54,000 bases of DNA from Cryptomeria japonica (taxonomy: Eukaryota; Streptophyta; Pinopsida; Cupressales; Cupressaceae). Shown piece by piece: positions 32,804-43,260 of the stretch. The stretch covers positions 576,585,752-576,639,751 of the forward strand of contig NC_081405.1 in assembly GCF_030272615.1 (NCBI RefSeq), written 5' to 3'. The notes under the pieces are model-generated. The model was not told where the DNA came from, searched no databases, and saw only the letters and a list, made by a program, of their open reading frames with translations. Each line of letters starts with the position of its first letter. The first letter of the stretch is position 1. A program made the position numbers and the translations under genes.

Positions 32804-34375
32804 ATTATGGGTGGAAAATGAAAGAGAACAAAGGCTACCATGATTGATAAATGGAAGAGTCATCTGCAGATTTGGGTGGTTCTTCAAGCTGGCAAGATGA
32901 TGGATTTCATGGAGTGCATGCAGGAGAAACAACTTGAAATTACAAGAATCTCGAAGAAGGGCTGGAACAAAGGTATGTCAACCATAGGCAACAGGAAGGT
33001 CAAGGTGACTGAAACTATGTTTGTGGAGGCAACAAGTCTTCCGATGGATGACATCAAGTTCTACAGGGACAAAAATATTTCAGATGCTGCCGTGAAGAAA
33101 TTTCTGAAGGATGAGGAGGAGAACAATAGACTGGTGAAGGGTAGCCATACCTACTTCTCGCCAAAGGTAATTAAATTAATTTGGCAAAGGGTTTTTCTTG
33201 CTATAATGAAATTTATCACACTCGATGGTAGATACACTAGGGTTTACAGCTAACATTTTGTCTTACTTAATCACTTTAGGTATAAAGATAAAATTTCTAT
33301 TCCATATTATATTTTCTGTGCCCTTAATGCTGGGATCAACAATGCTATATCCGACCCCAGTATCAACCCAGCAATGCACGAAGGTTTGATTGTGATTTTG
33401 TATAATCACATCAAGAACACTATCGTGTAGTTGAATATAGTTGAGGTGTCCGAGTCGGAAGAGGATTTCAATGACTCTAATGATGAGGAAGGTGAAGGCT
33501 ATGGCATAGAAGCCGAGACAAAGGATGATCCCCAAATTCTTGAGGCGAGTAGGAAAAATAAAGAAACAGAGCATGAGAAACAAATTAAAGGGTTGGCAAA
33601 AAATAAGCAAAGAGGCGAGGATGAGGATAGTTGTTATGAGGAGGATAATGAAACTAACAACGACATGGATACTGAAAGTGAGGAGTTGCAAGCTCTCATG
33701 AGCCAGAAGAAGAAAAAGAAGACTCCTAAAACTAAGGATGTGGGTACCAAGGACTAGTCACCTCTCACGACTAAGTCTAAGGATAAGGGCCTAATGGGGG
33801 AGGATACGACCATGAAAGAAGCTCAGAGCTCTAATGTCAGGGAGGTGGGACTGGAAGTGAATCTTGAAACTGCTGGTGACAAGACCCAAGAAGAGCATCA
33901 CCTAGATATTGACCTCTACATCAATAATGGTATGGATAGCTTCAAACAGGTGCTCCTTTGGATGCATAAGGAAATTGCAGACTTTAAAACCAAGTAGGCC
34001 TAGGAAGTTGGGAAAATCGTGACTTCACAAGGTTTAGGCTTGGGAAAGTTCACTGAAAAAAGACTTTATGGGGTTGAGAACACACTCAACAAAATATGTG
34101 AGCAAAGCTATAAGATTCTTAAGGTTGCCTTAGCTAGTATGAAGGCTCTTATCAGTAAGCTGGAGAATAACCATGGGGATAAGGCTGCAACAAGCATTAT
34201 TGATGTAAATGACGACACCCCAGATGATAAGGAAACAGGGCTTGGGAGAAGAGTGTGGGCGAGCACTAAAAATATGCAAAGCGACAACAAGGAAATTGAG
34301 GATATCAAGTAGGCAGCTAATAATATGGAACAATTGGAGCTAGAAGCTGCTGAAATGCTTCAAAACTTAACCTAA
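32804..34375 (+). pseudogene. Long unrecognised ORF downstream of LINE RNase H
   Basis: About 520 codons stay in frame 2, the frame of the RNase H domain, with only in-frame stops (TAA at 33251; TAG at 33428, 33755, 33995, 34001 and 34310; TAA at 34373) and no frameshift. The first part contains MIDKWKSHLQIWVVLQAGKM (32840) and, near 33130, SHTYFSPKVIKLIWQRVF. The middle (33431-33757) is very acidic and then lysine-rich. The last part (34019-34312) has KICEQSYKILKVALASMKAL and may be helical. The layout recalls plant transposon-associated proteins whose function is unknown, but I cannot name the family. Open reading over this length suggests it was a real gene of the LINE. Confidence 0.6.
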
Positions 34376-34607
34376 ATCTAGGCTTCTAATGGTCCTTTTT
34401 GGTTTTTGACTTGCTATCTCCTATTTTTTGGCATTTTGTTCATCAGGTATTCTTTCTTACTATGTTTGTCTTTTGTGTTTTTCTGTACTTTGATGTGAAT
34501 CTTTTGATCTTTTGGCTATAATGGGTTTTAGGGCCCCATCAAAACCTATTTTCCCATATTAAAAACCTAACACTTTTTTGGTATTAATATTCAACTCAAA
34601 AGAAAGA

Positions 34608-35289
34608 ATATTACTGCTATTTTTTATATGCATATGCTTTTGATTAAGATAATTAAGATTTTGAAAGGGTCAAATCCTTGACCATAAAAAATGATACAAC
34701 AAGAAACCTAATGAAACACTAAGAAAACAGCAGTGAAATAACATTAAAAAAAAAGAAAAAAAATAATCAAACAGTCAACCTATTGGTTTAAGAAGTGTTC
34801 CAAATACATTTTCTTTTTCGAAAAGACAGAATCGTTTTCCCGGGAAGATCACAATAGCATTTACATCTCCACCTGCAGACCTCAAACTTTGAGAGAGGCA
34901 TTGAAGGATAATATACATATGTTATACCAATGTTATTTAATTACCAAAAACAAATGATACTAGAAAATAGCAAACCAATAGTTTCATAGTACTTCAACTT
35001 CGATTAAAACACTAAATCAGTACTTGAAATGGATTATTTGTCTTTAAAAAATCTTAGAGAGAGACTAGAGAAAAGAGTTCGCAAGAACGATAGCAATAAT
35101 GATAAACATTGTCCATAAGAATCCCAAATGTAATGCCTTCCATTGTTTGTTTACATATTTTAAAAATGAATGGTTAATTGAAGACGAATAGTGGGGTCAA
35201 ATTTTACATTACTTCTATTATAATATTCTTGTTTTCTTAATCATAATTTATTATTTGATTTCCATAAACGTGATTCTATGGGTCTGTAG
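34608..35289. other. No feature seen
   Basis: AT-rich sequence between the second LINE and the minus-strand unknown gene copy. No coding frame, LTR end or repeat shared with the rest of the window was seen. Confidence 0.5.
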
Positions 35290-35329
35290 TATCACAGAAC
35301 CCTACAATTATAAATTATTTATATATTTT

Positions 35330-35977
35330 ATAGGTATTCTCTCCGTGGTTGCAGTATACGAGATCCTCTCCTTTGCACTAAGCCTTGCTCCACCCCTTCC
35401 ACACCTACGAAATTCAGGTGGTTCGCATGATCTTAGAGTATTTGCATTAGGACAACTCCTGTTAACATATATTTAATAGGTATCCTTTGTGTGCTTGTAG
35501 TGACAGGAGATCCTCTTCATTGCACTAAGCCTTGATCGACCTCTTCTACGCCTACGAGATTCAGACGGTACATATGATCTTCTAGTTTTTGCATTAGGAT
35601 AACTGCTGCTAATATGTATTTTATAGGTATCATCTCTGTGGTTGCAGTGACAGTAGATACTCTTCTTTGCACCAACCCTTGATCCATCTCTTCTACACAT
35701 ACAAGATTGAGGTTCTACGCATAATCTTCGATTATTTTCTTTAGGACGACTTCTGTTAACATATATTTCATAGGTATCCCCTCTGTGGTTGCAGTCATGG
35801 GGAATCCTTTTCTTTGCGCTAATCCTTGAGTCACCACTTCTACGCCTATGAGATTGACGTGGTATGCATGATCTTGGAGATTTTTCATTAGGATAGCTCG
35901 TGTCAACATAAATTTTATATGTATCATTTCGGTAGTTGCAGTGAGAAGAGATCTTCTTCTTAGGATTATGCCTTGAT
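35330..35977 (-). repeat. 147 bp tandem repeat
   Basis: The phrase containing cattaggat/acaactcctgttaacat recurs on the plus strand at about 35441, 35588, 35734 and 35881, a spacing of 147 bases (49 codons). Four to five units are visible, each with scattered differences. The period is a multiple of three, as expected if selection once kept the frame. Confidence 0.85.
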
Positions 35978-36481
35978 CCACCTCTTGTATGCCTACGAGT
36001 AGAACAACTCCTGTTAACATATTGATTCATCTGGATCTTTAAATTCATTATCACAACGTTTTGGCAACTCAAATTCTTCCCTATTAACATATCCAACCGA
36101 AACTGACGACCTTCGAAATCTCGGCGCAAATTGTGACTGTTGCCGTTCGCCTAATAAAACACGTAAATCGTCCAGGTTGTCGCAGATGTTTTCTAATGGT
36201 TCATTAAACGTACTCTTTGCACGGGTAGATGTGTAGGCATTTTCGAATAAGTAGATGGTTCATTAAAGGTACTCTTTAAACGTACTCTTTGCACGGGTAG
36301 ATGTTTTCTAATGGTTCATTAAACGTAAACTGTGATATTCAGTTTCTAGTTTACCTGACTCTTCTTTTAAGGCAAGCACACGGTCGCTAAGATCATCCAA
36401 ACACTGGTGAAATGATTGTAACATGTTCTCCTCTTCCCGCTGCCTCTGCTCCATTTCATATAAAATCTGCTCATCGGCCAT
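35473..36481 (-). pseudogene. Unknown coiled-coil / 147 bp repeat protein (copy 2, broken)
   Basis: It starts at the same MADEQILYEMEQ as copy 1 (ATG at 36481) and keeps the coiled-coil part to about 36310. There a nested duplication (acgtactctttgcacggg at 36207 and 36279) brings a stop. The EFELP region is readable near 36080-36040 in another frame. A frameshift near 36030 leads to the long C-terminal frame. That frame holds exact 49-residue units, each ending in a form of CNHRDDTY (CNYRNDTY, CNHRGDTY, CNHRDDTY, then YKHTKDTY before the stop). One more decayed unit follows the TAA (35473) down to about 35330. The units are Arg/Lys/Ser-rich. Copy 1 has only two such ends. Function unknown. 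Confidence 0.65.
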
Positions 36482-36740
36482 GTTTTGGCTTTGCCTCAAT
36501 ACTTGTACAGCGATGATACAAGTTCTAGTTCTAATTGGTATGATAATTCTGGACTTCTCTACCCTCTTTATCTATCTCTCGAAGGGGTTTATTGGAGATT
36601 GAAGAGGTATATTATGCGTGCCGCTTCAACTTTTGGATTATTAAGGGAACTAAATAGAACGAAAAATAACGAAAATAATGATAAGCGTGGCTGCTACTTA
36701 GCATACATAATAACAATAATTACTAAATCTTTGCAAAACT

Positions 36741-37769
36741 ACTTTTCAATGATGCCATTTTATAATAAAATATTCATTAGAAATTAAAATATAATAAATA
36801 TTTTATTTTAATTAATCAATTGTGATAGTCAAAGGTACATCTTACCTTGTATTTAGATGTTTCCCATTTTAAGAGCTCTGACGAGTCTTTCAAATTAATT
36901 GAAACTGTGTAAAAATTATCAGTTATAGTAGACTATTATATGATTTATAAGTTGTGCTGTTTACATTCTAGTTGAACAATTGTAAAATTATAGATGAGTA
37001 TTAAAATATTTTTATATTATTAATAGTGAAAGTTGGATATTCATTTATTTATTAGAAGTGTTAATTAAATAAGAGCAAATAAAATGAAGACAAAATCAGA
37101 TATGAAAACGTAAACCAGATGAAGCACGAAACACAAGATTTATAGTGGCTCACCATAAAGGCTATGTCCACTCTCAACCAGAGAATGTCTTAAATCACAG
37201 TTACCAGATACATCAAATACAACATATACACTCATTGAAGAGATTGGGAGAAGAAGAAAGGAATAGTCACAACTGTTAGAGTTCACATCATCAACAATCT
37301 CGCACTTGAAATCCAACCCATACAATTGCGAACAATGATATCACCTGCATTTTTATGCTTAATCTCACATTGTGAGCCCTATACTGTAAGATTTTAACTT
37401 CTCACAAATCTATTAACAAACACTTTGAATTAATCTTCTCCAAGTTAAATAAGAATTAATAGAACTTAATAACTGAATATCATCAACAAAACACTGCTTG
37501 TATGTAAACTCATGCCCTCTGAATATATATTTTTGATATATGTGACAATCCAGACTTTTATCATCTTTGCTAACTTTAGCAAAACACTTATCTTCATCCT
37601 ACCCCAAATCTACACCTCCCATGTAACTTCCAATATTTGTTACTAGGACACCTTTAGAGTCTTCAGGAACTTTTGTTTGAATACCGACAACCTCGAGATG
37701 ACTTTTATATTCATATACAGCTTTGCCTTGATAGAGCCTCAATAAAAGACTTTGAATTTTCAGTATAAG
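36741..37769. other. Mostly featureless; possible LTR trace
   Basis: AT-rich. Near 37125-37170, acacaagatttatagtggct followed by ggctatgtccactc resembles a phrase common in plant copia LTRs. This suggests an old LTR on the plus strand, but I could not find its ends. No coding frame is convincing. Confidence 0.35.
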
Positions 37770-37999
37770 TGTATAGTTTCCACCGTAAAACTATTACCTT
37801 TGCATGACTTGGCTAGTTAATAGATAGATATTCTATAAAGGTGATGAAACCTCTATAAATAAGAAGTTGTTGTAATCAATTCTATGTATGACTAATAAAA
37901 AGATTATTTTTTTCTATTTGTTGTAGCAATATGAGTTTTATGTTGTAGCATGTTTGTTTTTAGCTTTATTTTCTATTATATTTTTCATCTCTGCCTTCA
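37770..37999 (+). repeat. Partial 5' LTR of second copia element
   Basis: About 230 bases match 42417-42640, ending ctctgccttca. Upstream of 37770 the homology to the 3' LTR stops, so the first 300 or so bases of the LTR are lost or replaced. A TATA-like box, tataaat, lies at 37854-37860. Confidence 0.88.
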
Positions 38000-38003
38000 A
38001 AAT

Positions 38004-38016
38004 TGGTATCAGAGCT
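38004..38016 (+). other. Primer-binding site of second copia element
   Basis: tggtatcagagct follows the LTR end and matches the initiator tRNA-Met type. Confidence 0.88.
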
Positions 38017-38124
38017 AAGGCTAAATGTTTGTGCGAATCTAAGTTATTTTTTGGTGTAGAATTTTTCTAAGAGAGAAAGGAGATTGTTGTAGCAAGTCAT
38101 TGCAACAAATAATGGTCAAATTCA

Positions 38125-38990
38125 GCCTTAAATTCTAATTTTCAATGGTAAGAATTATGAGTTTTGGGCAATTAAAATTAAGACTTTGTTTTTCTTACAA
38201 GATATTTGGGATTTGGTAGAGAAAGGTTTTGCAGACCCACAAGATGAAGAAGCTTATCAGAGATCACAACAAGCAGAAAAAGATCAGCTTAGAGATAATA
38301 GAAAAAGGGATGCAAAAGCCCTATTTTTAATTCAGCAAGCAATGGATGGGTCAATCTTTCCTAGTGTTTGAGTAGCAACAAGATCAAAGAAAGCATGAGA
38401 GATTCTAGAGGCATCCTATGATGGTAATACAAAGGGGAAAGTGGCTAAACTACAATCTCTTCGGAGAAATTTTGAAAATTTGCAAATGAAATAATCTAAG
38501 TTTGTAGAATTGAATATTGTGAATAAAATTAGATCTAATGGAGGAGAATTAAGAGATCAAAAGGTGATAGAAAAAATTCTCAGGAGTTTGCCTAGTAAAT
38601 TTGACTCTATAGTAACAGCAATTGAAGAATCAAATGATTTGTCATAGTTATGAGTAGATGAGTTAATGGGTTCTTTATTTACACATGAATCAAGATTGAA
38701 TAGAAACAATAATACCTCTTTTGAGAATTTTTTCAGAGCATAGGGTTCATCAAGAAAAGGAAGAGGAAGATCAGGTTCCTGAGGAAGAGGAAGAGGTGAA
38801 GGTGGACATATGAATACAGATCAAGGAGAAATGACCAATCAGTATTGTAATTTCAATAATAGAGGATGAGGTAGAAACCAATATCAAGAAAAATCATCAA
38901 AGTTTGATAAATCCAATATTCAATACTATTATTGTAAGAAACATGGCCATTTTTCATATGAATGTAGAAAGAAACAAGCAACATTTGAGA
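38125..38990 (+). pseudogene. copia gag remnant (second element)
   Basis: Gag shows LQDIWDLVEKGFADPQDEE (about 38195), DAKALFLIQQAMD and the later ILRSLPSKFDSIVTAIEE region (about 38578). The zinc knuckle near 38920 reads YYYCKKHGHFSYEC, so its first Cys is Tyr (tac for an expected tgc). Stops at 38369, about 38492 and about 38647 interrupt it. Confidence 0.85.
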
Positions 38991-39059
38991 AAACTGTAGC
39001 AAAATATTCAAATTTATCTTATAATAATTCAGGTAGTTTATTTCTAACATGCAATGTGG

Positions 39060-40290
39060 CACAAGAAAGCTCTAAGGATGTATTGTTTTTAGATAGTGGA
39101 TGTAGTAACCACATGATTGGTAATAGAGAACTATTTTCTAATTTGGATGATTATATAAAATCTGAAAAAAAATTAGGAAATGATATTGTAGTGTAATAAA
39201 TGTGTTGACTAAAAATAGAGAAAAAAGGTTTATTCCTGATGTTTATTATGTTCCTGGATTAAAACACAATCTAATGAGTGTTGGTCAATTAATCAAAAAA
39301 TCATACAGAGTTCTCTTTAATAATGATGTTTGCACAACCTTGGATAGAAATGGTCCAAATGACCAAGAACCAGATGTTTCCCCTTCATATAAATGGAATA
39401 GAGAAGGTTAATTTCAAGACAAAAGTTTTAAACCAGACATGTCTCTGGCATTTAAGGTATGGATACCTTAATTTTGATGGCTTGAGTTTATTGCAGAGGA
39501 AGAATATGGTAAACAGTTTGCCACCTATAATGCACCCTACTATTTCTTGTGAAAGTTGTATAATGTTAAAATAACACAGAGAAAGCTTTCCTGTAGGAAG
39601 TTTGAATAGAGAAAGAGTGCCTTTGAAGCTAGTCCACACTGATATATGTCGACCAATGCAAACCTCATCTTTAGGAGGAAGTCTATATTTTTTGACATTT
39701 ATTGATGATTTAAGCATGGAAACTTGGATATATTTTTTGAAGGAGAAGTCTAATTCTTTCAATAAATTTAAGGAGTTCAAATCAATGGTAGAAAAACAAA
39801 GTGGACTCTTCATCAAGGTACTGAGATCTGATAGAGGTGGTGAATATAGTTCTAATGAATTTTGTATTTTGCAGAGATCAGGGGATCAAGAAACAATTCA
39901 CAACAATCTACACACTAAAGAAGAATAGTGTAGCAGAGATGAAAAATAGAACCGGAGTAGAGATGGAAAGGAGTATGCTAAAAGCTAAAAATTTATATAT
40001 GATTTTTGGGCTGAAGTAGTAGCATGTGTCGTATACATTTTGAATAGAAGTCCTGCAAAGAGTGTTAAAGACATAATCCCTTAAGAAGCACGGAGTCGTA
40101 AGAAACATTATATATCTCATCCAAGAATCTTTAGCTGTGTTGCATATGTTTTAGTTCCAGCTGAAATAACGAGAAAATTGGATGCTCAGAGTGAAAAATG
40201 TAATTTTATTGGTTATAGGAAGCAGTCAAACACTTATAGATTATATAATCCATTTTCAAAGAAGAGGATTGCTAGATGAGATGTCATATT
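39060..40290 (+). pseudogene. copia protease and integrase remnant (second element)
   Basis: The protease motif FLDSGCSNHMIG lies near 39088. The pre-integrase region has WHLRYGYLNFDGL near 39447 and CESC near 39549. The integrase core has LVHTDICRPM (about 39630), RSDRGGEYSSNEF (about 39826) and, after a frameshift near 39870, the helix region with KNRTGVEMERSMLK (about 39940). Stops and frame changes are frequent. Confidence 0.85.
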
Positions 40291-40559
40291 TATGGAGGAA
40301 GAAGAATTGGATAGAAATATTGATAGATCAGTCACAATTGGAGCAGAAATACCAAATAATGAGGAAGAACAAGAAGAACTAGTTGATCAGCCAAATCAAG
40401 CAGGACTTAGCACTCCACCAAGAAATCTTGTGCAAGGTCAATCATCAAAACATGTAGAGCATCCCACTCCAAAAGTAGGTAATGAGATAAATCCTTCATT
40501 TGCTAAATCAAAATAAAATAAAATGAGAAGCTTGAAAGAGATATATAAACAAGGTGAAG

Positions 40560-42095
40560 AATGATTGGATTTTAGTTCAAATTTTTCTTTATTCTCTTGT
40601 GATCCTATGTTTTTTAAAGAAACAATTGAGGAACATTGGATCAAGGCCATGGATGAAGAAATTGATTCCATTGAAAGAAATTAGACTTCGGAGCTTGTTG
40701 ATCTACCTGAAGGTAAAGATTGCATTAGTGTCAAATGGGTTTATAAAACCAAAAATAATGTAGAAGGTGAAATTGATAAATATAAGGCTCGATTAGTATC
40801 AAAAGGTTATGCACAACAACATGAAATTGATTATACTAAAGTATTTGCACCAGTTGCTAGGCTTGATATAGATAGAATGGTTTTAGCAATAGCTACTCAA
40901 AATAATTAGATTTTTTTTCAAATGGATGTTAAATCTGCATTTTTTAATGGTTTTCTAGAAGAAGTATATGTGAAACAGCCACTAAGTTATGAAGTACATG
41001 GACATGAAGATAAGGTCTATAGATTGAAGAATGCACTCTATAGTCTCAAACATTCACATAGAGCATGGCATAGCAAGATTGATTCATACATGACAAGCAA
41101 TGGTTTCAGTAGAAGTAGTAATGAACCCGCTCTATACACAAAGATTAATAAAGAAGGTCAGATTTTGATTGTGTTCTTATATGTAGATGATTTGATTTTC
41201 ACTACAAATTTGTATGTAGACACTTTTAAATTAGCAATGATGAAGGAATTTGAAATGATGGAATTTGGTTTGAAGAGAAATATCTTAGGCATTGAGGTAG
41301 TTCAATCTAATAGTGGAATTTCTATTTGCCAATCTAAGTATGCCAAGGATGTACTGAGAAAGTTTAATATGTTGAATTCTAAAACAACACCAACCCCAGT
41401 TACAATAGGAATAAAATTAAGCAGAGAGGACAAGGGGTCAAATGTTGATCCAACTTTATTTAAGAGGCTTGCTGGAAGTCTCATGGATATCATAGCTACA
41501 AGGCCGGACATCACGTATGGTGTTAGTTTAATATCAATATTTATGGAGTCACCAAAAGACTCACATTGGCAAGTTGGAAATAGGATATTGAGATATGTTG
41601 CAGGAACCAAGGGACGTGGAATTTAATATTGCAGCACTAATGAGTTTGATTTGATTGGTTATATTGACAGTGATTTTGTATGTAATATTCATGATAGGAA
41701 GAGCACTTCTAGATATATCTTTCATTCTGGTACATCTACAATCTCATGGGCATCAAAGATGTAGTCTAGAGTGACCCTTTCATCAGTTGAAGTTGAATAT
41801 GTAGCAGCCACATCAGCAACATGTCAAGCAATATGGATGTGTAGAATTTTGAAGGATCTATTGCATGCTCAAGAAGACTCTGCACCAGTGTTCTGTCATA
41901 ACAAATCAGCAATTTTATTATCAAAAAATCATGTTTTCACCAAAGGAGAAAGGACATTGATATGAGATATCACGTCATCAGAGAATTGGTCAACAATGGA
42001 GAAATCCATCTTTAATTCTATAGATTTGAAGATCGGTTAGTTGATATTTTTACTAAAACACTACCTAGAAAAAACTTTGAATATCTACGATAAAA
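40560..42095 (+). pseudogene. copia reverse transcriptase and RNase H remnant (second element)
   Basis: RT motifs are [16 protein letters not shown] (40918), YRLKNALYSLKHSHRAWH (about 41018) and the intact catalytic YVDD (41180-41191). The frame 40922-41626 is open for 234 residues. RNase H follows with a first-Asp region YIDSDFVCNIHDRKSTS (about 41660), the Glu region SSVEVEYVAATS (about 41780) and an end motif DIFTKTLPRKNFEYL (about 42044). Stops at about 40681, 40908 and 41624 break the polyprotein. Confidence 0.92.
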
Positions 42096-42119
42096 TTAGG
42101 GAGTGATTGAAGCTAAAAT

Positions 42120-42640
42120 TGTTAGCGGAAGAAATTGAGGAATGTAAGAATACTTTTTTTTTTCATCATACAGTTAATTTCTCCCACCATGCAGCTGGTA
42201 AAAACCTAAATTGCATGAAAGTTCGATCCTCATGCATACTTAGCATGAAATAGTTTTTCGTTTTATGCATATAATAAAATGCTTGTCAATTTTGTATCCA
42301 TGCATGCATGCATGCTAAAGCAGTTAGTTATCACCGTAAAAGCTTATAGGGTATACAATTTAATTTGCATATTTTGAATTTAATTATTTCTCCATCCAAC
42401 TGAGACTTTTGCGTGCATAGTTTCCACTGTAAAACTATTACCTTTGCATGACTTGGCTAATTAATAGATAGATATTCTAGAAGGATGATGAATCCTCTAT
42501 AAATAAGAAGGTGTTGTGATCAATTCTTTGTATGATTAATAAAAGATTGTTTTTCTATTTGTTGTAGGAATATGAGTTTTGTGTTGTAGCATGTTTGTTT
42601 TTAGTTTTATTTTCTATTATATTTTTCATCTTTGCCTTCA
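42120..42640 (+). repeat. 3' LTR of second copia element
   Basis: It begins tgttagcggaag, soon after the pol end, and ends tttgccttca. The last 224 bases match the partial 5' LTR. A TATA-like box is at 42498-42505. A catgcatgcatgcatg run (42300-42315) resembles the RY (CATGCATG) seed-expression motif, which may be chance. Confidence 0.82.
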
Positions 42641-43260
42641 CATTCTGAGCCATAGGGACAAGAACTATGCCATGCTCTATGACTGCTGACCCAGGGATTA
42701 TTTTAGTATTGGCTCCCTCTAGGATGGTGCTATAAAGAAATGCATCATTATTCTAATGCTTGGAAGCTGGTGAATTTCAAGCTGCATGATTGGGCTTGAT
42801 CTTTTGCGGTTAAAATTGTGAATCACCTACCCCTTCTACAATACAGATTTCTTTTATTTCATCCATACCAATCGTATGCACCATAGTCTTTCCCAGATGC
42901 TGAAGTACCTAAAGGGTAGTCAAAAGGCCTTTCTAAAAATCGAGTAGGATGGATATTGCAGAATCCAAAGTAACTCCCCTATTCATGTCCTTATACTCAT
43001 ATCCATTAAATATTTTCATGGCTTCAAAGACTTCTTCTGTGATTGTCATGGTCACAAAGGTAGAACCCCGATTCACTTGCTCTATGCTTACAAAAAACCC
43101 CATGGCCAGAAGCCCCTTCTTCACGTTCCAATGGAGAGTTTGAATCTCTTTGCCAACACTTTTGAGAGACTCCTAGATTCCTTCTAAAGTTCTAGTCTCA
43201 ACCTCTAGTACAACACCTTCATCTATTCATTCTCTTCCGCCACTTACTCTTTGACCAACA
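42641..43260 (-). pseudogene. Unrecognised coding remnant, minus strand
   Basis: On the minus strand a 63-residue frame (42933-43124) reads KKGLLAMGFFVSIEQVNRG and TEEVFEAMKIFNGYEY. The same frame continues upstream as VGKEIQTLHWNV and downstream past stops as MVHTIGMDEIKEICIVEG and STILEGANTKIIPGSAVIEH. This looks like protein sequence with in-frame stops rather than chance. I cannot place it in a family; a retroelement origin is likely from its neighbours. Confidence 0.4.

Larger units (their letters stand above)
32085..34607 (+). mobile_element. 3' part of a second LINE
   Basis: It holds a LINE RNase H domain, then a long additional ORF region, then a T-rich 3' end with ggccccatcaaaacctattt near 34531 and a short A-rich finish (about 34607). 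Its sequence is not that of the LINE at 5193. RT and everything upstream are absent. Confidence 0.75.
35290..36740 (-). repeat. Second copy of the unknown-gene block, minus strand
   Basis: Read on the minus strand this aligns with 1430-2470. Shared parts include aagatttagtaatt (36727-36740), aataatccaaaagttga (about 36630), the whole coding part, and a tail with taaataatttataattgtag (about 35312) matching taaataatttttcaattgtag (about 2422). Homology therefore extends about 240 bases upstream and 50 downstream of the ORF. Outside these limits the two loci differ. Confidence 0.8.
37770..42640 (+). mobile_element. Second Ty1/copia element, dead, 5' LTR truncated
   Basis: It has a partial 5' LTR, a primer site, gag, protease, integrase, RT, RNase H and a 3' LTR in copia order. 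It differs in sequence from the element at 9861. RT has YVDDLIF, and the gag start has DIWDLVEKGF, a pattern common in plant copia. Many stops and frame changes make it inactive. No target-site duplication can be tested because the left end is missing. Confidence 0.93.

Noticed and set aside
35330-35977. 147 bp repeat as a nucleosome-phased satellite
   Set aside because: Only a few units, all within a coding frame. The match to nucleosome core length has no further support.
42300-42315. RY (CATGCATG) regulatory cluster in the copia LTR
   Set aside because: It is a short GCAT microsatellite in an inactive element. No sign of use as an enhancer, so it is only mentioned in the LTR entry.
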